Of a DNA stretch of 64,000 bases, positions 8,767 to 18,097 are shown piece by piece. The stretch is taken from NCBI RefSeq assembly GCF_963667405.1, contig NZ_OY763408.1, forward strand, positions 1,635,757-1,699,756, in the 5' to 3' direction. Source of the stretch: an uncultured Sphaerochaeta sp. (GTDB lineage: Bacteria > Spirochaetota > Spirochaetia > Sphaerochaetales > Sphaerochaetaceae). Both the position numbers and the translations under genes were made by a program. Each line of letters starts with the position of its first letter. Within the stretch, counting starts at the first letter, position 1. The notes below the pieces were generated by a model, which was not told the DNA's origin, made no database searches, and saw only the letters and a program-made list of their open reading frames with translations.

Positions 8767-9065
8767 AGTTCCTGGTAGTGTTCCGTACCCAATGCAAGAA
8801 TGGCATGGATGTGCTCGTCATTGAGGCGGTAGAGGACATTGCGGCCATCCTTTCGGAAACGCACCAGCCGGCGAGCCCGAAGCAGTTTCAGCTGTTGGCT
8901 TATGGTGGATTGCTGCATGCCAAGCTCTTCGCTGATGGCATTCACTCCGTGCTCACCCCCCTCCAGCAGGAAAAGGATCTTCAGACGGGTTGGATCTCCG
9001 AACACCTTGAAGAACTCAGCGATATCAACTATCTCTTCTTCCAACGGCAACATAGGTTCACTCAT
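8760..9065 (-). CDS. ArsR-family winged-helix repressor
   Basis: DNA-binding homodimeric regulator of 101 aa. The winged helix-turn-helix spans about residues 15-85, with recognition region LGMQQSTISQQLKLL and wing RFRKDGRNVLYRL. There are no Cys residues and no obvious metal box, so it may sense something other than metal ions or act by redox-independent means. Faces gltA across a 187-bp intergenic region, so citrate synthase is a plausible target, but that is only positional inference. Confidence 0.85.
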   Translation of the reverse strand: MSEPMLPLEEEIVDIAEFFKVFGDPTRLKILFLLEGGEHGVNAISEELGMQQSTISQQLKLLRARRLVRFRKDGRNVLYRLNDEHIHAILALGTEHYQELQ

Positions 9066-9252
9066 GGCATCACACCTCTTGTAGTGGAAGTAAGTATACC
9101 AACACTCAACGCAAATGGAAAGGCTGGAAGAAAAGGGACAGCTGTATTTTCAAACACCGATTTTTACGATACATTTCAGCTATCCTGGCCAGTATGGGCA
9201 CAGGAGGCATCACCGCCCACATTGCACATGACCCCCCTAGGAGGCACAAGGT

Positions 9253-10548
9253 ATGGACACTAAGAAAGATGCAGCGAAACTGATTCTTGATGGAAAGGAA
9301 GTGGACCTCACGGTCATCACGGACAACATGGGTGGCAAGTCCATTGACATCACCGCCCTGCGCAAACAAACCGGATTCATCACCTATGACCCAGGATTCG
9401 TAAATACTGGATCATGTATGAGTTCCATTTGTTTTGTCGATGGTGAACGGGGTATCCTGCGCTACCGTGGCTATGACATCGAAGACTTGGTGGAGAACTG
9501 CGACTTTGTCGAGGTTGCCCATCTGCTGATCAAGGGAGAGCTCCCCAATCTTGCACAACGCCATACCTACGCGGAAATGCTCAACCGTCACTCCCTTTTG
9601 CACGTGGATATGCGAAACTTTTTCCGCGACTATCCCCAGGATGCCCACCCCATGTCCATCCTCTCGGCCATGGTTGCCTCGCTTTCGGCCTTCTACCCTG
9701 AACTTGAGGACGTCGATCCCGAAGAGAATGTCGACCTCACGGTCAGCCGATTGCTCTCCAAAATGAGAACCATCGCCGCATTCAGCTATCGGCAAATGAA
9801 CGGGCTCGATTTCGTCGACCCCTCCTACAAATACTCCTACTGTGAGAACTTTCTGAACATGCTCTTCCATACCCCGGTGAACGCCTATGTTCCCGATCCC
9901 TTGCATGTCAAGGCTTTGAACATCCTGCTCATTCTCCATGCAGACCATGAGCAGAACTGCTCTACCAGTGCAGTGAGGCTTGTGGCAAGCAGTGAAGCAA
10001 ACCTGTATGCATCGGTTGCGGCAGGGTGCTGTGCCCTCTGGGGAAACAAGCATGGCGGTGCCAACCAAGCAGTCATGGAGATGCTCACCCAGATTCACTC
10101 GGAAGGCTTGAGCGTCGAGAAGGTCATTGAGATGGCTAAGGACAAGGAGTCTTCCTTCCGCTTGTCCGGCTTCGGCCACCGGATCTACAAGACTTACGAC
10201 CCGAGAGCGAAAATTGCAAAGCGATTGTGCCAGCAGATTCTTGGGGCTGACAGCCAGACCGATCCCCTGCTGCAGATTGCCATGGATCTTGAGCAGGCTG
10301 CTCTGAACGATCCGTACTTCATCGAGCGCAATCTCTATCCGAACGTTGACTTCTATACGGGAATCATCTTCCATGCAATGGGAATCCCTGAATCAATGTT
10401 TACGGTTCTCTTTGCCATGGGAAGGCTTCCCGGCTGGATCGCCCACTGGCTTGAGTGGAGACACGATCCGTATCAGAAGATCGGACGTCCCAGGCAGGTG
10501 TACAGTGGTCCCCACGTGCGCAAGGTGGTACCGCTTGAGGACCGATAA
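9253..10548 (+). CDS. gltA: Citrate synthase
   Basis: Condenses acetyl-CoA and oxaloacetate to citrate, first step of the oxidative TCA branch. It is 431 aa with the type II style N-terminal extension (residues about 1-55) ahead of the catalytic core. Conserved pieces are CGALWGNKHGGANQAVMEML in slightly varied form with the substrate His, SGFGHRIYKTYDPRAK with the second His, and the C-terminal GRLPGWIAHWLE. ATG 9253 follows AGGAGG by 8 nt. Sits beside icd and acn, so the enzymes to 2-oxoglutarate are clustered. The downstream HAD gene overlaps its 3' end. Confidence 0.96.
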   Translation: MDTKKDAAKLILDGKEVDLTVITDNMGGKSIDITALRKQTGFITYDPGFVNTGSCMSSICFVDGERGILRYRGYDIEDLVENCDFVEVAHLLIKGELPNLAQRHTYAEMLNRHSLLHVDMRNFFRDYPQDAHPMSILSAMVASLSAFYPELEDVDPEENVDLTVSRLLSKMRTIAAFSYRQMNGLDFVDPSYKYSYCENFLNMLFHTPVNAYVPDPLHVKALNILLILHADHEQNCSTSAVRLVASSEANLYASVAAGCCALWGNKHGGANQAVMEMLTQIHSEGLSVEKVIEMAKDKESSFRLSGFGHRIYKTYDPRAKIAKRLCQQILGADSQTDPLLQIAMDLEQAALNDPYFIERNLYPNVDFYTGIIFHAMGIPESMFTVLFAMGRLPGWIAHWLEWRHDPYQKIGRPRQVYSGPHVRKVVPLEDR

Positions 10549-11200
10549 GGCACTCATCTTCGACTTCAATGGTACGCTGTTTTGGGATACCGAGTATCAC
10601 AAGACAGCGTGGAGCACCATCAGCGAACACTATCGGGGTGTAAGCCTGAGCAGAAAGGAGAGCCACCACCTCAACGGCAGGACCAATGCGGAGACCATCG
10701 CCTACCTTCTTGGACGTACTCCAAGTGCAACTGAGGTGCGTGCGATCAGCGAGGAGAAAGAGGGTTTGTATGAGCAGATCTGCCTTGCAAACCTTCCCCT
10801 TTCGTTGGCTCCCGGCTCCGTTGGGTTGATCAAGGCAGCCAAGGAACAGGACATCCCTGTGGCTATTGCCACCAGTGCCGGTGAAGACAACATCAGGCGG
10901 TACCAGGAGTGGTTCAACCTTCTTTCGCTCTTTGATGAGTCGGCGATCATCTTCGACAATGGGAAGCGGAAAAGCAAACCAGAGCCTGACATCTATCTGG
11001 ACGCATGCAAAGTCTTGGGGATGGAAGCCCGTTTTTGTACGGTCTTCGAGGACACCAGGGCAGGAATCATGGCTGCACAAGCAGCGCACATCGGCAGCAT
11101 CATCGCCGTGGCAAGTCCCGGCTCTGACACCCAGACAATCAAGGGCATGGATGGTGTCCATGCCCTCATCAATGATTTCTCGTTGTACAGCCTAGAGTAG
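10535..11200 (+). CDS. HAD phosphatase, beta-phosphoglucomutase-like
   Basis: Cytosolic HAD-IA enzyme of 221 aa; likely sugar phosphate phosphatase or mutase. Motif [13 protein letters not shown] carries an Asn in place of the usual second-position Asp relative (DFNGT), as in a subset of the family. Motif II is [10 protein letters not shown], and motif [16 protein letters not shown] with [12 protein letters not shown]. The likely start is TTG 10535, 14 bp inside gltA, preceded by AAGGTGG; no ATG lies near motif I. Thus translation is coupled to gltA. Its 3' end overlaps icd by 9 bp convergently. Confidence 0.75.
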   Translation: MRTDKALIFDFNGTLFWDTEYHKTAWSTISEHYRGVSLSRKESHHLNGRTNAETIAYLLGRTPSATEVRAISEEKEGLYEQICLANLPLSLAPGSVGLIKAAKEQDIPVAIATSAGEDNIRRYQEWFNLLSLFDESAIIFDNGKRKSKPEPDIYLDACKVLGMEARFCTVFEDTRAGIMAAQAAHIGSIIAVASPGSDTQTIKGMDGVHALINDFSLYSLE

Positions 11201-12421
11201 ACTGGTAAGATAGGAACCAAAGCCTGCGGTATCGAGGAGTGTAGCCTTCCGGCCTTCCTGAACCATCAATCGGTGAAAATCGCTGGTAACCATCCCCTCT
11301 GAGATGGCCTTCCTCACTGCATTGCGAATCAAGGAGGCTGCTTCAGTCCAGCCAAGGTACTCAAGCATCATCTGTGCTGAGAGCACCAAGGAGAGCGGAT
11401 TGACCAGTTGCTTCCCTGCAATGTCAGGTGCGGTGCCATGCGTTGCCTCGAAGATGGCAAAACCGCTGTCAAAGTTGATGTTGGCACCGGGAGCGATGCC
11501 GATCCCTCCCACCTCTGCCGCCAAGGCATCCGAGACATAATCCCCGTTGAGGTTCAGGGTGGCAATGACATCATACGCTTCGGGTTTGAGCAGGATGTTC
11601 TGCAGGAATGCATCACAGATGCAATCATTGAGATACAGCGGTTGCTCCCCCTCACGAGGAATGGATACATTGCCCTTCTCATCCTCCACAGCACCAAACT
11701 CCCGTTTTGCAAGCGCATATCCCCAGGCCCGGAATCCACCTTCTGTGAACTTCATGATATTGCCCTTGTGCACCAGGGTGACACTTCTGCGGTGGTTCTC
11801 CAGAGCGTAGGTGATGGCACTGCGGATAAGACGCTCGCTGCCCTCAACTGAGACAGGCTTGATTCCCACCGCACTGGTCTTGGGAAAGCGGATTTTCTTC
11901 ACACCCATCTCTTGCTCCAGAAAGGCTATGACACGCTCCACTTCCTCGCTTCCCGCTTCCCATTCGATGCCTGCATAGATGTCTTCGGTATTCTCCCTGA
12001 AGACTACCATATCAACTTTCTCCGGATGCTTGACCGGGGAAGGAACACCCGGATAGTACTCCACCGGACGGAGGCAGACGTACAGGTCAAGAGTTTGGCG
12101 CAAAGTAACATTCAGCGAACGTATCCCCTTCCCCACCGGAGTGGTCAAGGGGCCCTTGATCGCCACCTTGTAGGCAGTGATCGCCTCCAGGGTCTCATCG
12201 GGAAGATAGGTGCCCACAAGATCCTTCGCCTTCTGTCCGGCCAACACCTCTTTCCACTGGATTGCCCGTTGTCCCTGATAGGCACTCAGGACGGCTTTGT
12301 TCACCACTTTTTGCATGACCGAGGTAATCTCGGGTCCCACCCCATCCCCTTCAATGAAGGGAATGGTCACCTGATCAGGAACCACCAGCTTTCCCTGAAC
12401 CTTGCTGATCTTGCCGTCCAT
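11192..12421 (-). CDS. icd: Isocitrate dehydrogenase, NADP-type
   Basis: Oxidises isocitrate to 2-oxoglutarate with NADP, giving the carbon skeleton for glutamate. It is 409 aa. [12 protein letters not shown] is the N-terminal fold signature. [13 protein letters not shown] holds the substrate-binding Ser at about residue 102, the residue phosphorylated in E. coli Icd, and [15 protein letters not shown] and [18 protein letters not shown] follow. The coenzyme region [12 protein letters not shown] resembles the NADP class. The start ATG shares one base with the aconitase stop (TGATG), so acn-icd is a translationally coupled operon. Confidence 0.95.
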   Translation of the reverse strand: MDGKISKVQGKLVVPDQVTIPFIEGDGVGPEITSVMQKVVNKAVLSAYQGQRAIQWKEVLAGQKAKDLVGTYLPDETLEAITAYKVAIKGPLTTPVGKGIRSLNVTLRQTLDLYVCLRPVEYYPGVPSPVKHPEKVDMVVFRENTEDIYAGIEWEAGSEEVERVIAFLEQEMGVKKIRFPKTSAVGIKPVSVEGSERLIRSAITYALENHRRSVTLVHKGNIMKFTEGGFRAWGYALAKREFGAVEDEKGNVSIPREGEQPLYLNDCICDAFLQNILLKPEAYDVIATLNLNGDYVSDALAAEVGGIGIAPGANINFDSGFAIFEATHGTAPDIAGKQLVNPLSLVLSAQMMLEYLGWTEAASLIRNAVRKAISEGMVTSDFHRLMVQEGRKATLLDTAGFGSYLTSLL

Positions 12422-14358
12422 CAGTTTCTCTCCTTGAGTATGTTGAGCAACCCACCGCTGATCAGCATGGAACGCTGTTCGTCGGTGACATCACACAACA
12501 GCCTGATCTCCAGGCTCTTCGTCTTGTTCTTCAGCACCACTTCCTTGCTTTCGATCTGCTGTTTCACATTCTCAAGCACCAGCTCATCGTTCTGGTCAAG
12601 TTTCTGATAGTCAGCCTCATCGACAAAGGTCAGAGGGATGATACCGAAATTGCAGAGGTTGTTCTGGTGGATTCGTTCGATGGAGAGGGCGATCACCGCC
12701 TTCACTCCCAGGTACATCGGGCAGATGGCTGCATGTTCCCGGCTGGAACCCTGGCCGTAGGAAGCTCCGGCAACAATGAAGTTGTCCTTGCCCCGGTCCT
12801 GGTTTTCCGTGCAGCGCTCACTGAAGTGCTCGTCCACCGGTTCAAAGACATACTTTGAGTATACCGGGATGTTTGAGCGGTACTTCAGGCGTGCGCCTGC
12901 CGGCATGATGTGGTCGGTGGTGATCTTGTCCCCCACCTTGATCGTCACGTACCCTTCGAGAGACTCCTTGAGCGGAGTGTTCTTCGGTGGATCGCCGATG
13001 TTCGGGCCACGGAAGATTTCCCCATCAGAACCCTGTGCAGGGGGGAATACAAACATGGTGTCATCAATCAGGAACTGGGTGGGGTGCACCACCTCAGGGA
13101 AGGCAACGCCATGGTCGGAAAGGGGGTCGGTGAACCGGCCGGTGATGGCTGCAAGCGCTGCCGTCTCGGGGCTGACCAGATAGACCTGTCCAGACTTGGT
13201 TCCGCTGCGACCCTCGAAATTGCGGTTGCTGGTTCTCAGCGATACCCCTTCCGTTCCGGGGCTCTGGTGGTTGCCGATGCAAAAGCCACAGGCACTTTCC
13301 AATATGCGGGCACCACTTTGGATGAGTTTGCCCAGAGAACCGTCCTGACTGAGCATCAGAAGCACTTCCCGGCTGCCAGGGGCAATGCCAAGGCTTACCC
13401 GTTCAGAAGCCGTGTGCCCATCCAGGATATCCGCAACTTTCTTCATGTCGGCATAGCTGGAATTGGTGCAGGAACCGATCAGGACCTGGTCGACAGCCTT
13501 CCCCTCCAGTGATGCGACGGTTGCAATGTTACCTGGGGAGTGGGGACAGGCCATCTTGGGCTCAAGCGTCGAGAGGTCAATCTCAAAAAGCCCATCATAG
13601 GTGGCATCCTCATCAGCTGCCAATGCTGTCCAATCCTCTTCCCTACCCTGTGCTTTCAAAAAGAGACGGGTCTTCTCATCGGAGGGGAAGAGGCTGGTGG
13701 TCACCCCGCACTCCGCTCCCATATTGCAGATGGTGGAACGCTCCGGGACTTCCAATGAAGTCACCCCATCGCCGGTATACTCAAAGATGCAATTCACATT
13801 GCCCTTCACCCCGTAACGCTCAAGGACAGTAAGGATCACATCCTTGGCACTCACCCATTTGCGCAGTCTTCCGTGGAGGCGGATCTCAATGACCTTCGGG
13901 GCGATCAGGTGGAACGGCCCACCGGCCATGGCTACCGCCACATCCAGGCCGCCGGCCCCGATGGCAATCATGCCCAGCCCACCGCCGGTAGGGGTGTGGC
14001 TGTCGCTTCCAAGCAGGGTCTTGCCCGGCTTGCCGAAGCGTTCCAGATGGACCTGATGGCAGATGCCATTGCCGGGACGGGAGAATATCACCCCTTTTGC
14101 TGCGGCTACCGATTGCAGGTACCGGTGGTCATCGGCATTCTCAAACCCCACCTGAATCGTATTATGATCAACATAACTGACCGCCAGCTCGTTCTGCACC
14201 CGTGGAAGTCCCATAGCCTCAAACTGCAGATAGGCCATTGTTCCGGTGGCATCTTGGGTCAATGTCTGGTCAATGAGAATACCAATGGGCTTCCCTGTCT
14301 CCAGCACTCCTTCCCGCAAGTGGGAGGAGAGAATCTTCTCAGTCAATGTCATTCCCAT
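12421..14358 (-). CDS. acn: Aconitate hydratase
   Basis: [4Fe-4S] enzyme isomerising citrate to isocitrate. It is 645 aa, matching the short mitochondrial-like bacterial aconitases rather than the 890-aa AcnA. The cluster ligands are in IGSCTNSSY and ACGFCIGN; the C-terminal swivel domain has [13 protein letters not shown]. The start is ATG 14358 (MGMTLTEK), preceded by AAGGAG. A longer reading frame from GTG 14373 would place that ribosome site inside the gene. First gene of the acn-icd pair, convergent with gltA. Confidence 0.95.
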   Translation of the reverse strand: MGMTLTEKILSSHLREGVLETGKPIGILIDQTLTQDATGTMAYLQFEAMGLPRVQNELAVSYVDHNTIQVGFENADDHRYLQSVAAAKGVIFSRPGNGICHQVHLERFGKPGKTLLGSDSHTPTGGGLGMIAIGAGGLDVAVAMAGGPFHLIAPKVIEIRLHGRLRKWVSAKDVILTVLERYGVKGNVNCIFEYTGDGVTSLEVPERSTICNMGAECGVTTSLFPSDEKTRLFLKAQGREEDWTALAADEDATYDGLFEIDLSTLEPKMACPHSPGNIATVASLEGKAVDQVLIGSCTNSSYADMKKVADILDGHTASERVSLGIAPGSREVLLMLSQDGSLGKLIQSGARILESACGFCIGNHQSPGTEGVSLRTSNRNFEGRSGTKSGQVYLVSPETAALAAITGRFTDPLSDHGVAFPEVVHPTQFLIDDTMFVFPPAQGSDGEIFRGPNIGDPPKNTPLKESLEGYVTIKVGDKITTDHIMPAGARLKYRSNIPVYSKYVFEPVDEHFSERCTENQDRGKDNFIVAGASYGQGSSREHAAICPMYLGVKAVIALSIERIHQNNLCNFGIIPLTFVDEADYQKLDQNDELVLENVKQQIESKEVVLKNKTKSLEIRLLCDVTDEQRSMLISGGLLNILKERN

Positions 14359-14420
14359 ACCTGGCTCCTTCACGCTAGATTGTCTTCAGTGTATACGATT
14401 CACAGGGAGTGTGTAAAACC

Positions 14421-15617
14421 TCATGCTCTTCTCATCTTTCTTCTTTCAAGCAGCAAGGCCAGCAGCATCTCCAAGCCAACCAACACAAGGGCGGCAAAAC
14501 CGATCATTCTCAAGAGCAAGGAGAAGGAAAGCTTCTCGTAGATGTACCCGCCTCCAACCGCTCCCAAGATTGTTCCGATCGTCAACAGCACCTCATGGAT
14601 GATCATCCGATTCGACCGGTTTACGCTCCCGCTTGCGCCATGGAACATGCTCTGGTCGTAAGCGAAGGCAAACAGGATGCCGAACAGGAAAAAGAAGAGT
14701 GCATAGGGACCGACGGTGGCAAATGAGACTGCCATCAGGCAGATCAAACCGAACAGGAGCTGAACACCGAAGATGTACCGTCGCTTGAAGTGCCAGAACT
14801 CAAGCTTTCCCAGCACAAGAAAACTGACGCAGGTGGCTACACCGCGAACCAAAAGGAGCAATCCGGTCTGGCTTTCACTGATGTGCAGTACCTCTTTTGC
14901 ATAGAGGGGAAAAATGGTCAGGATGACACTCATCCCACTGTAGAGTGCGATGATTCCCGCCCATGCATAGAATCGGAGCGGAGTGCTCGCATCCACTTTC
15001 CCGTTGGTTTTGTTATCCTCATGCTCACTGGAAACCGCCCTGATTCCGGGAACCAGTGCACTGGCAAGAAAAATCAGCAGGAAAACCACGCCAAACAAAC
15101 CAAGAGAGACCACAAACGGGGTGGTAGTGGAGACTTCCACCAGCAAGCCGGCAATGTAGGAAGAGAGACCTACGCCGAACGACCAGGAGAAGTTGAAGGC
15201 ATTTGCCACCCGGTTCAGGGCAGCCCCCTCCTTGCCACGGGAGAACCATGCCTCAATCTGCGGCCACAGAAGGCTCATGAAAGCACCGTATGAGGCAAGG
15301 GCAGCATACGCAACACCCAACGTGGAGGTAAGGAGGAAGAGCAATACGGAAACGGCCATGCCTGCAAGGGAGAGCTCAACCAGATGACGGGGCCTGAAAT
15401 GAACCGTGTACCGCGAACCAAGAATGCAGAAGAACAGGTAGGTGGCCGGGCTGAGGGAAGCGGCTATGCCTATCTGGTCAGCACCCAGCATATAGAACGA
15501 GCGAAGGTGATAGACCAAGGCAAGATTGACCATGGCGATGGTGAGCTGGGCGAGAAACGAGGCAATGTTGAGCACCCAGAATTGGATGGTATCAGTCTTA
15601 TGGACGGTAGGTTGCAT
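14421..15617 (-). CDS. MFS transporter, substrate unknown
   Basis: Inner-membrane carrier of 398 aa with 12 predicted hydrophobic helices, split by a charged central loop (EHEDNKTNGKVD) as in the major facilitator superfamily. The A-loop basic motif is reduced to SRYTVHFRPRH. The start ATG 15617 follows CGGAG. Ends 47 bp before the aconitase start. No motif here points to a substrate; sugar efflux and organic acid carriers are both possible. Confidence 0.75.
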   Translation of the reverse strand: MQPTVHKTDTIQFWVLNIASFLAQLTIAMVNLALVYHLRSFYMLGADQIGIAASLSPATYLFFCILGSRYTVHFRPRHLVELSLAGMAVSVLLFLLTSTLGVAYAALASYGAFMSLLWPQIEAWFSRGKEGAALNRVANAFNFSWSFGVGLSSYIAGLLVEVSTTTPFVVSLGLFGVVFLLIFLASALVPGIRAVSSEHEDNKTNGKVDASTPLRFYAWAGIIALYSGMSVILTIFPLYAKEVLHISESQTGLLLLVRGVATCVSFLVLGKLEFWHFKRRYIFGVQLLFGLICLMAVSFATVGPYALFFFLFGILFAFAYDQSMFHGASGSVNRSNRMIIHEVLLTIGTILGAVGGGYIYEKLSFSLLLRMIGFAALVLVGLEMLLALLLERRKMRRA

Positions 15618-15666
15618 GATGGCTCCGATGCAGGTGATGTGTGCAACTGTAATTCACAAGTCATTC

Positions 15667-15695
15667 TTGCGCAAGCGGTGAAAAACCGCTACCTT
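15667..15695 (+). promoter_or_regulatory. Leaderless promoter of the YuiD-like gene
   Basis: TTGCGC (15667-15672), 17 bp, TACCTT (15690-15695), then 7 nt to the ATG at 15703. No Shine-Dalgarno sequence lies between. Confidence 0.55.
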
Positions 15696-15702
15696 AGAAG
15701 GT

Positions 15703-16167
15703 ATGAATCAGGACCTGTTGTCAAATGCCCCATTTCTCTCCGCTGCACTGGCTTTCTTCATTGCCCAGTTTCTCAAACCATTTGTCAATGCGGTCTTCGA
15801 GCGGATTCTCGATTGGAAACTCCTTTTCAGTACCGGGGGAATGCCTTCCAGCCATACTGCAGGAGTGATTGCCCTGGTAACCAGCGTTGCCTTCACCGAG
15901 GGTATCGGCTCCATATATTTTGCCATCAGTGCAACGTTCGCTGCCATCGTAATCCATGACGCCATGGGCATCAGGCGTGCTGCCGGCAAGCAGGCTGAGG
16001 TCATCAACGAGTGGAGCAGAATCCTCAGTGACATTCACCGCGAAGGTCAGTTTACTCCCGAGAACCTGAAGACCATGCTTGGCCATTCGTTCAGCCAGGT
16101 GGTCGGCGGAATGTTTCTCGGCCTGATCATCGGTCTGTTGGTTACGAACAGGATTGTAGGGCTCTAG
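15703..16167 (+). CDS. DivPAP/YuiD-family membrane protein (DUF212)
   Basis: Small integral membrane protein of 154 aa related to vanadium haloperoxidase/PAP2 phosphatases. STGGMPSSHTAGV at about residues 43-55 is the family core, and HDAMGIRRAAGKQAEVIN is the second block. Three to four hydrophobic helices. The biochemical role is unsettled in the family; acid phosphatase activity on lipids is suspected from fold. Promoter elements end 7 nt before the start, so the mRNA is probably leaderless. Confidence 0.85.
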   Translation: MNQDLLSNAPFLSAALAFFIAQFLKPFVNAVFERILDWKLLFSTGGMPSSHTAGVIALVTSVAFTEGIGSIYFAISATFAAIVIHDAMGIRRAAGKQAEVINEWSRILSDIHREGQFTPENLKTMLGHSFSQVVGGMFLGLIIGLLVTNRIVGL

Positions 16168-16178
16168 ATCGGCAAGTG

Positions 16179-16192
16179 TGCATGATTATGCA
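16179..16192. promoter_or_regulatory. ArgR-like operator 1 (before first binding protein)
   Basis: TGCATGATTATGCA, a perfect TGCAT-N4-ATGCA palindrome six bases upstream of the -35 TTGACT (16198-16203), which pairs with CATGAT (16221-16226). Fits the broad ArgR consensus TGMAT-W4-ATKCA with one spacer mismatch. Confidence 0.6.
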
Positions 16193-16257
16193 CTTGCTTG
16201 ACTTTCCCAGCGTCTCTTTGCATGATGGGCGTACGAATGTTATGTAAGGAGTCTACC

Positions 16258-17010
16258 ATGAAACACAAGATACTTGTTCTGTTGTCAGTCCTGCTCTTGC
16301 TTTCCAGCCTGGTGTTTGCCCAAGGCAAAAAGGAGAGCAATGAGGGGTATGTCTTTGCTTCCGACGCCACCTGGCCACCGCTCGAATTCGTGGAAAATGG
16401 TCAGTTGACCGGCTTTGAAGTCGAATTGATGCCTCTCATCGGAGAGAAGGTCGGCGTCACCATGACCGTCAAGAACATTCCTTGGGACACCATTTTTGCA
16501 GGTCTCGCAAATGGGGCTTACGACGGGGTGGCAAGCGGTGTGACCGTGACCGAAGAGCGCAAGGCCAGCATGGACTTTTCCACCCCCATCCTGCAGGCTG
16601 GACAGGTGGTGATCATCCGCACTTCCGATGCTGCAAAGGTCAAAGGCATCGACGACCTTTCGGGAAAGAAAATCGGGGTACAGATCGGTACCACCGGTGA
16701 CTTCGCCTTGGAAAACTATCCGGTAACCCGCAGGGCCTACGATGATATCGGTCTGGCCATCGAGGACTTGCTCAACGGCAACGTTGATGCTGCTGTCTGT
16801 GATTCGCTGATCGCCAGCGACTTCGTCCTTGCCAACGAGAACTACAAGGCAAAACTTTCCGTGGCAGGCCAGCCCTTCACCGAAGAAGATATCGCCATTG
16901 CCGTGAAAAAGGGCAACAAGGAGTTGCTTGATTTGGTGAACAAGGGTCTCGAACTTGCCAAGAAGGACGGATCGTTTGACCAATTGAAGAAGAAGTGGAA
17001 CCTGCTGTAA
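16258..17010 (+). CDS. Amino acid ABC transporter binding protein 1
   Basis: Periplasmic SBP_bac_3-type receptor of 250 aa for polar amino acids. Cleavable signal peptide at residues 1-21 (basic MKHK, Leu/Val-rich core, cleavage near VFAQ); there is no lipobox Cys, so it is a soluble periplasmic protein. The mature start YVFASDATWPPLEFVENGQLTGFEVEL is the classic family opening, and DGVASGVTVTEERKASMDFS binds the ligand carboxylate. ATG 16258 follows TAAGGAG. Own promoter, own terminator and own operator. Arginine, glutamine or histidine are candidate ligands. Confidence 0.92.
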   Translation: MKHKILVLLSVLLLLSSLVFAQGKKESNEGYVFASDATWPPLEFVENGQLTGFEVELMPLIGEKVGVTMTVKNIPWDTIFAGLANGAYDGVASGVTVTEERKASMDFSTPILQAGQVVIIRTSDAAKVKGIDDLSGKKIGVQIGTTGDFALENYPVTRRAYDDIGLAIEDLLNGNVDAAVCDSLIASDFVLANENYKAKLSVAGQPFTEEDIAIAVKKGNKELLDLVNKGLELAKKDGSFDQLKKKWNLL

Positions 17011-17026
17011 ACAAAGCATCAGCATG

Positions 17027-17052
17027 ATGGGGGCTTCGGCCCCCTATTTTTA
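17027..17052 (+). terminator. Terminator after binding protein 1
   Basis: GGGGGC-TTCG-GCCCCC stem-loop followed by TATTTTTAT. Confidence 0.85.
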
Positions 17053-17093
17053 TGCAAAATTTCAGATTTTTCTGTATATTTATTCTTCAATAG

Positions 17094-17122
17094 TTGACAT
17101 ATCATGTATAAGTATGCATTAT
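17094..17122 (+). promoter_or_regulatory. Promoter of binding protein 2 with internal operator
   Basis: TTGACA (17094-17099), 17 bp, CATTAT (17117-17122). The palindrome TGTATAAGTATGCA (17105-17118) sits in the spacer and touches the -10, the position expected for a repressor site. It differs from TGCAT-N4-ATGCA by one base. Confidence 0.65.
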
Positions 17123-17149
17123 TCGCATATCGAATGAAGGAGATATCCA

Positions 17150-17932
17150 ATGAAAAAACTAGCCGCCCTGTTCATGATCCTTTTGGTACTGACCTCTGGC
17201 CTCCTATTTGCACAAGCCCAGAAGGAAAGCGGGAAATCGTATGTATTTGCTGCAAACTGTGCTTGGCCGCCGCTTGAGTTCGTCGATGAGAATGGCGATA
17301 TCGTCGGTTTTGAGATTGACCTGGTCAATGAGATTGCAAAGGTGAGCAACGTCAAGATCACCATCCGCAACGTAGCATGGGAAGGCATTTTTGCCGGTCT
17401 TGCCAACGGGGCCTATGATGCAGTCGCCAGCGGTGTCTCCGTCACTGAGGAACGCAAGGCAACCATGGACTTCTCCACCCCCATCATGGTGATCACCCAG
17501 GCCATCCTCGCCCCGATTGCTGACTCTTCCCTTTCCAATACTGCAAGCCTCAGCGGCAAGACCGTGGGTGTACAGCTCGGGACTACCGGACATATCTTCC
17601 TTGATGACTTCATGCAGAAGAACCCCTCCTTCAAAGCTACCATCAAGGCCTATGACGAGATTGGCTTCGCCATTGAGGATATGCTCAACGGCAACTTGCA
17701 GGCAGTGGTCACCGACTCGGTCATTGCAAGCGATTTCGTGCTCTCCAATCCCAACTATGCAAGCAAGCTCAAGGTGGCAGGCAGCGCAAGCGACCTTGGC
17801 GATCCTGAACCGATTGCCATCGCCATGCTCAAGGGAAACCAGGAAGTGCTCGACCTGGTGAACAATGGATTGGAACAGATCCAGAAGAGCGGCAAGATGG
17901 ATGAGCTGAAGAAGAAGTGGAACATTCTCTGA
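17150..17932 (+). CDS. Amino acid ABC transporter binding protein 2
   Basis: Second SBP_bac_3 receptor, 260 aa, a paralogue of the preceding gene with the same order of motifs: a signal peptide (MKKLAALF to LFAQA, no lipobox), CAWPPLEFVDENGDIVGFEIDL, then DAVASGVSVTEERKATMDFS. It differs most in the central hinge and the loop SASDLGDPEPIA, suggesting another ligand preference. ATG 17150 follows GAAGGAG. Flanked by its own operator-bearing promoter and its own terminator, so the two receptors can be made in different amounts while sharing one permease. Confidence 0.92.
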   Translation: MKKLAALFMILLVLTSGLLFAQAQKESGKSYVFAANCAWPPLEFVDENGDIVGFEIDLVNEIAKVSNVKITIRNVAWEGIFAGLANGAYDAVASGVSVTEERKATMDFSTPIMVITQAILAPIADSSLSNTASLSGKTVGVQLGTTGHIFLDDFMQKNPSFKATIKAYDEIGFAIEDMLNGNLQAVVTDSVIASDFVLSNPNYASKLKVAGSASDLGDPEPIAIAMLKGNQEVLDLVNNGLEQIQKSGKMDELKKKWNIL

Positions 17933-17956
17933 GAGCAATCAGATCCTTGTTGGATG

Positions 17957-17988
17957 CAAGCCGCCTTCGGGCGGCTTGTTATTCTTTC
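17957..17988 (+). terminator. Terminator after binding protein 2
   Basis: CAAGCCGCC-TTCG-GGCGGCTTG stem-loop followed by a T-rich stretch. Confidence 0.85.
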
Positions 17989-18032
17989 AGGGCTACAAAG
18001 CAGGGATTATGTGAATATTTATGCACAGCACC

Positions 18033-18061
18033 TTGACTTTGTATGCATAATTATGTAGTAC
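18033..18061 (+). promoter_or_regulatory. Promoter of permease/ATPase operon with internal operator
   Basis: TTGACT (18033-18038) and a weak TAGTAC (18056-18061), 17 bp apart. TGCATAATTATGTA (18044-18057) lies in the spacer and differs from the TGCAT-N4-ATGCA palindrome by one base. Confidence 0.55.
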
Positions 18062-18097
18062 TTCCCTGTATGACAAATCTTTTCTGTGTGAGTATGT

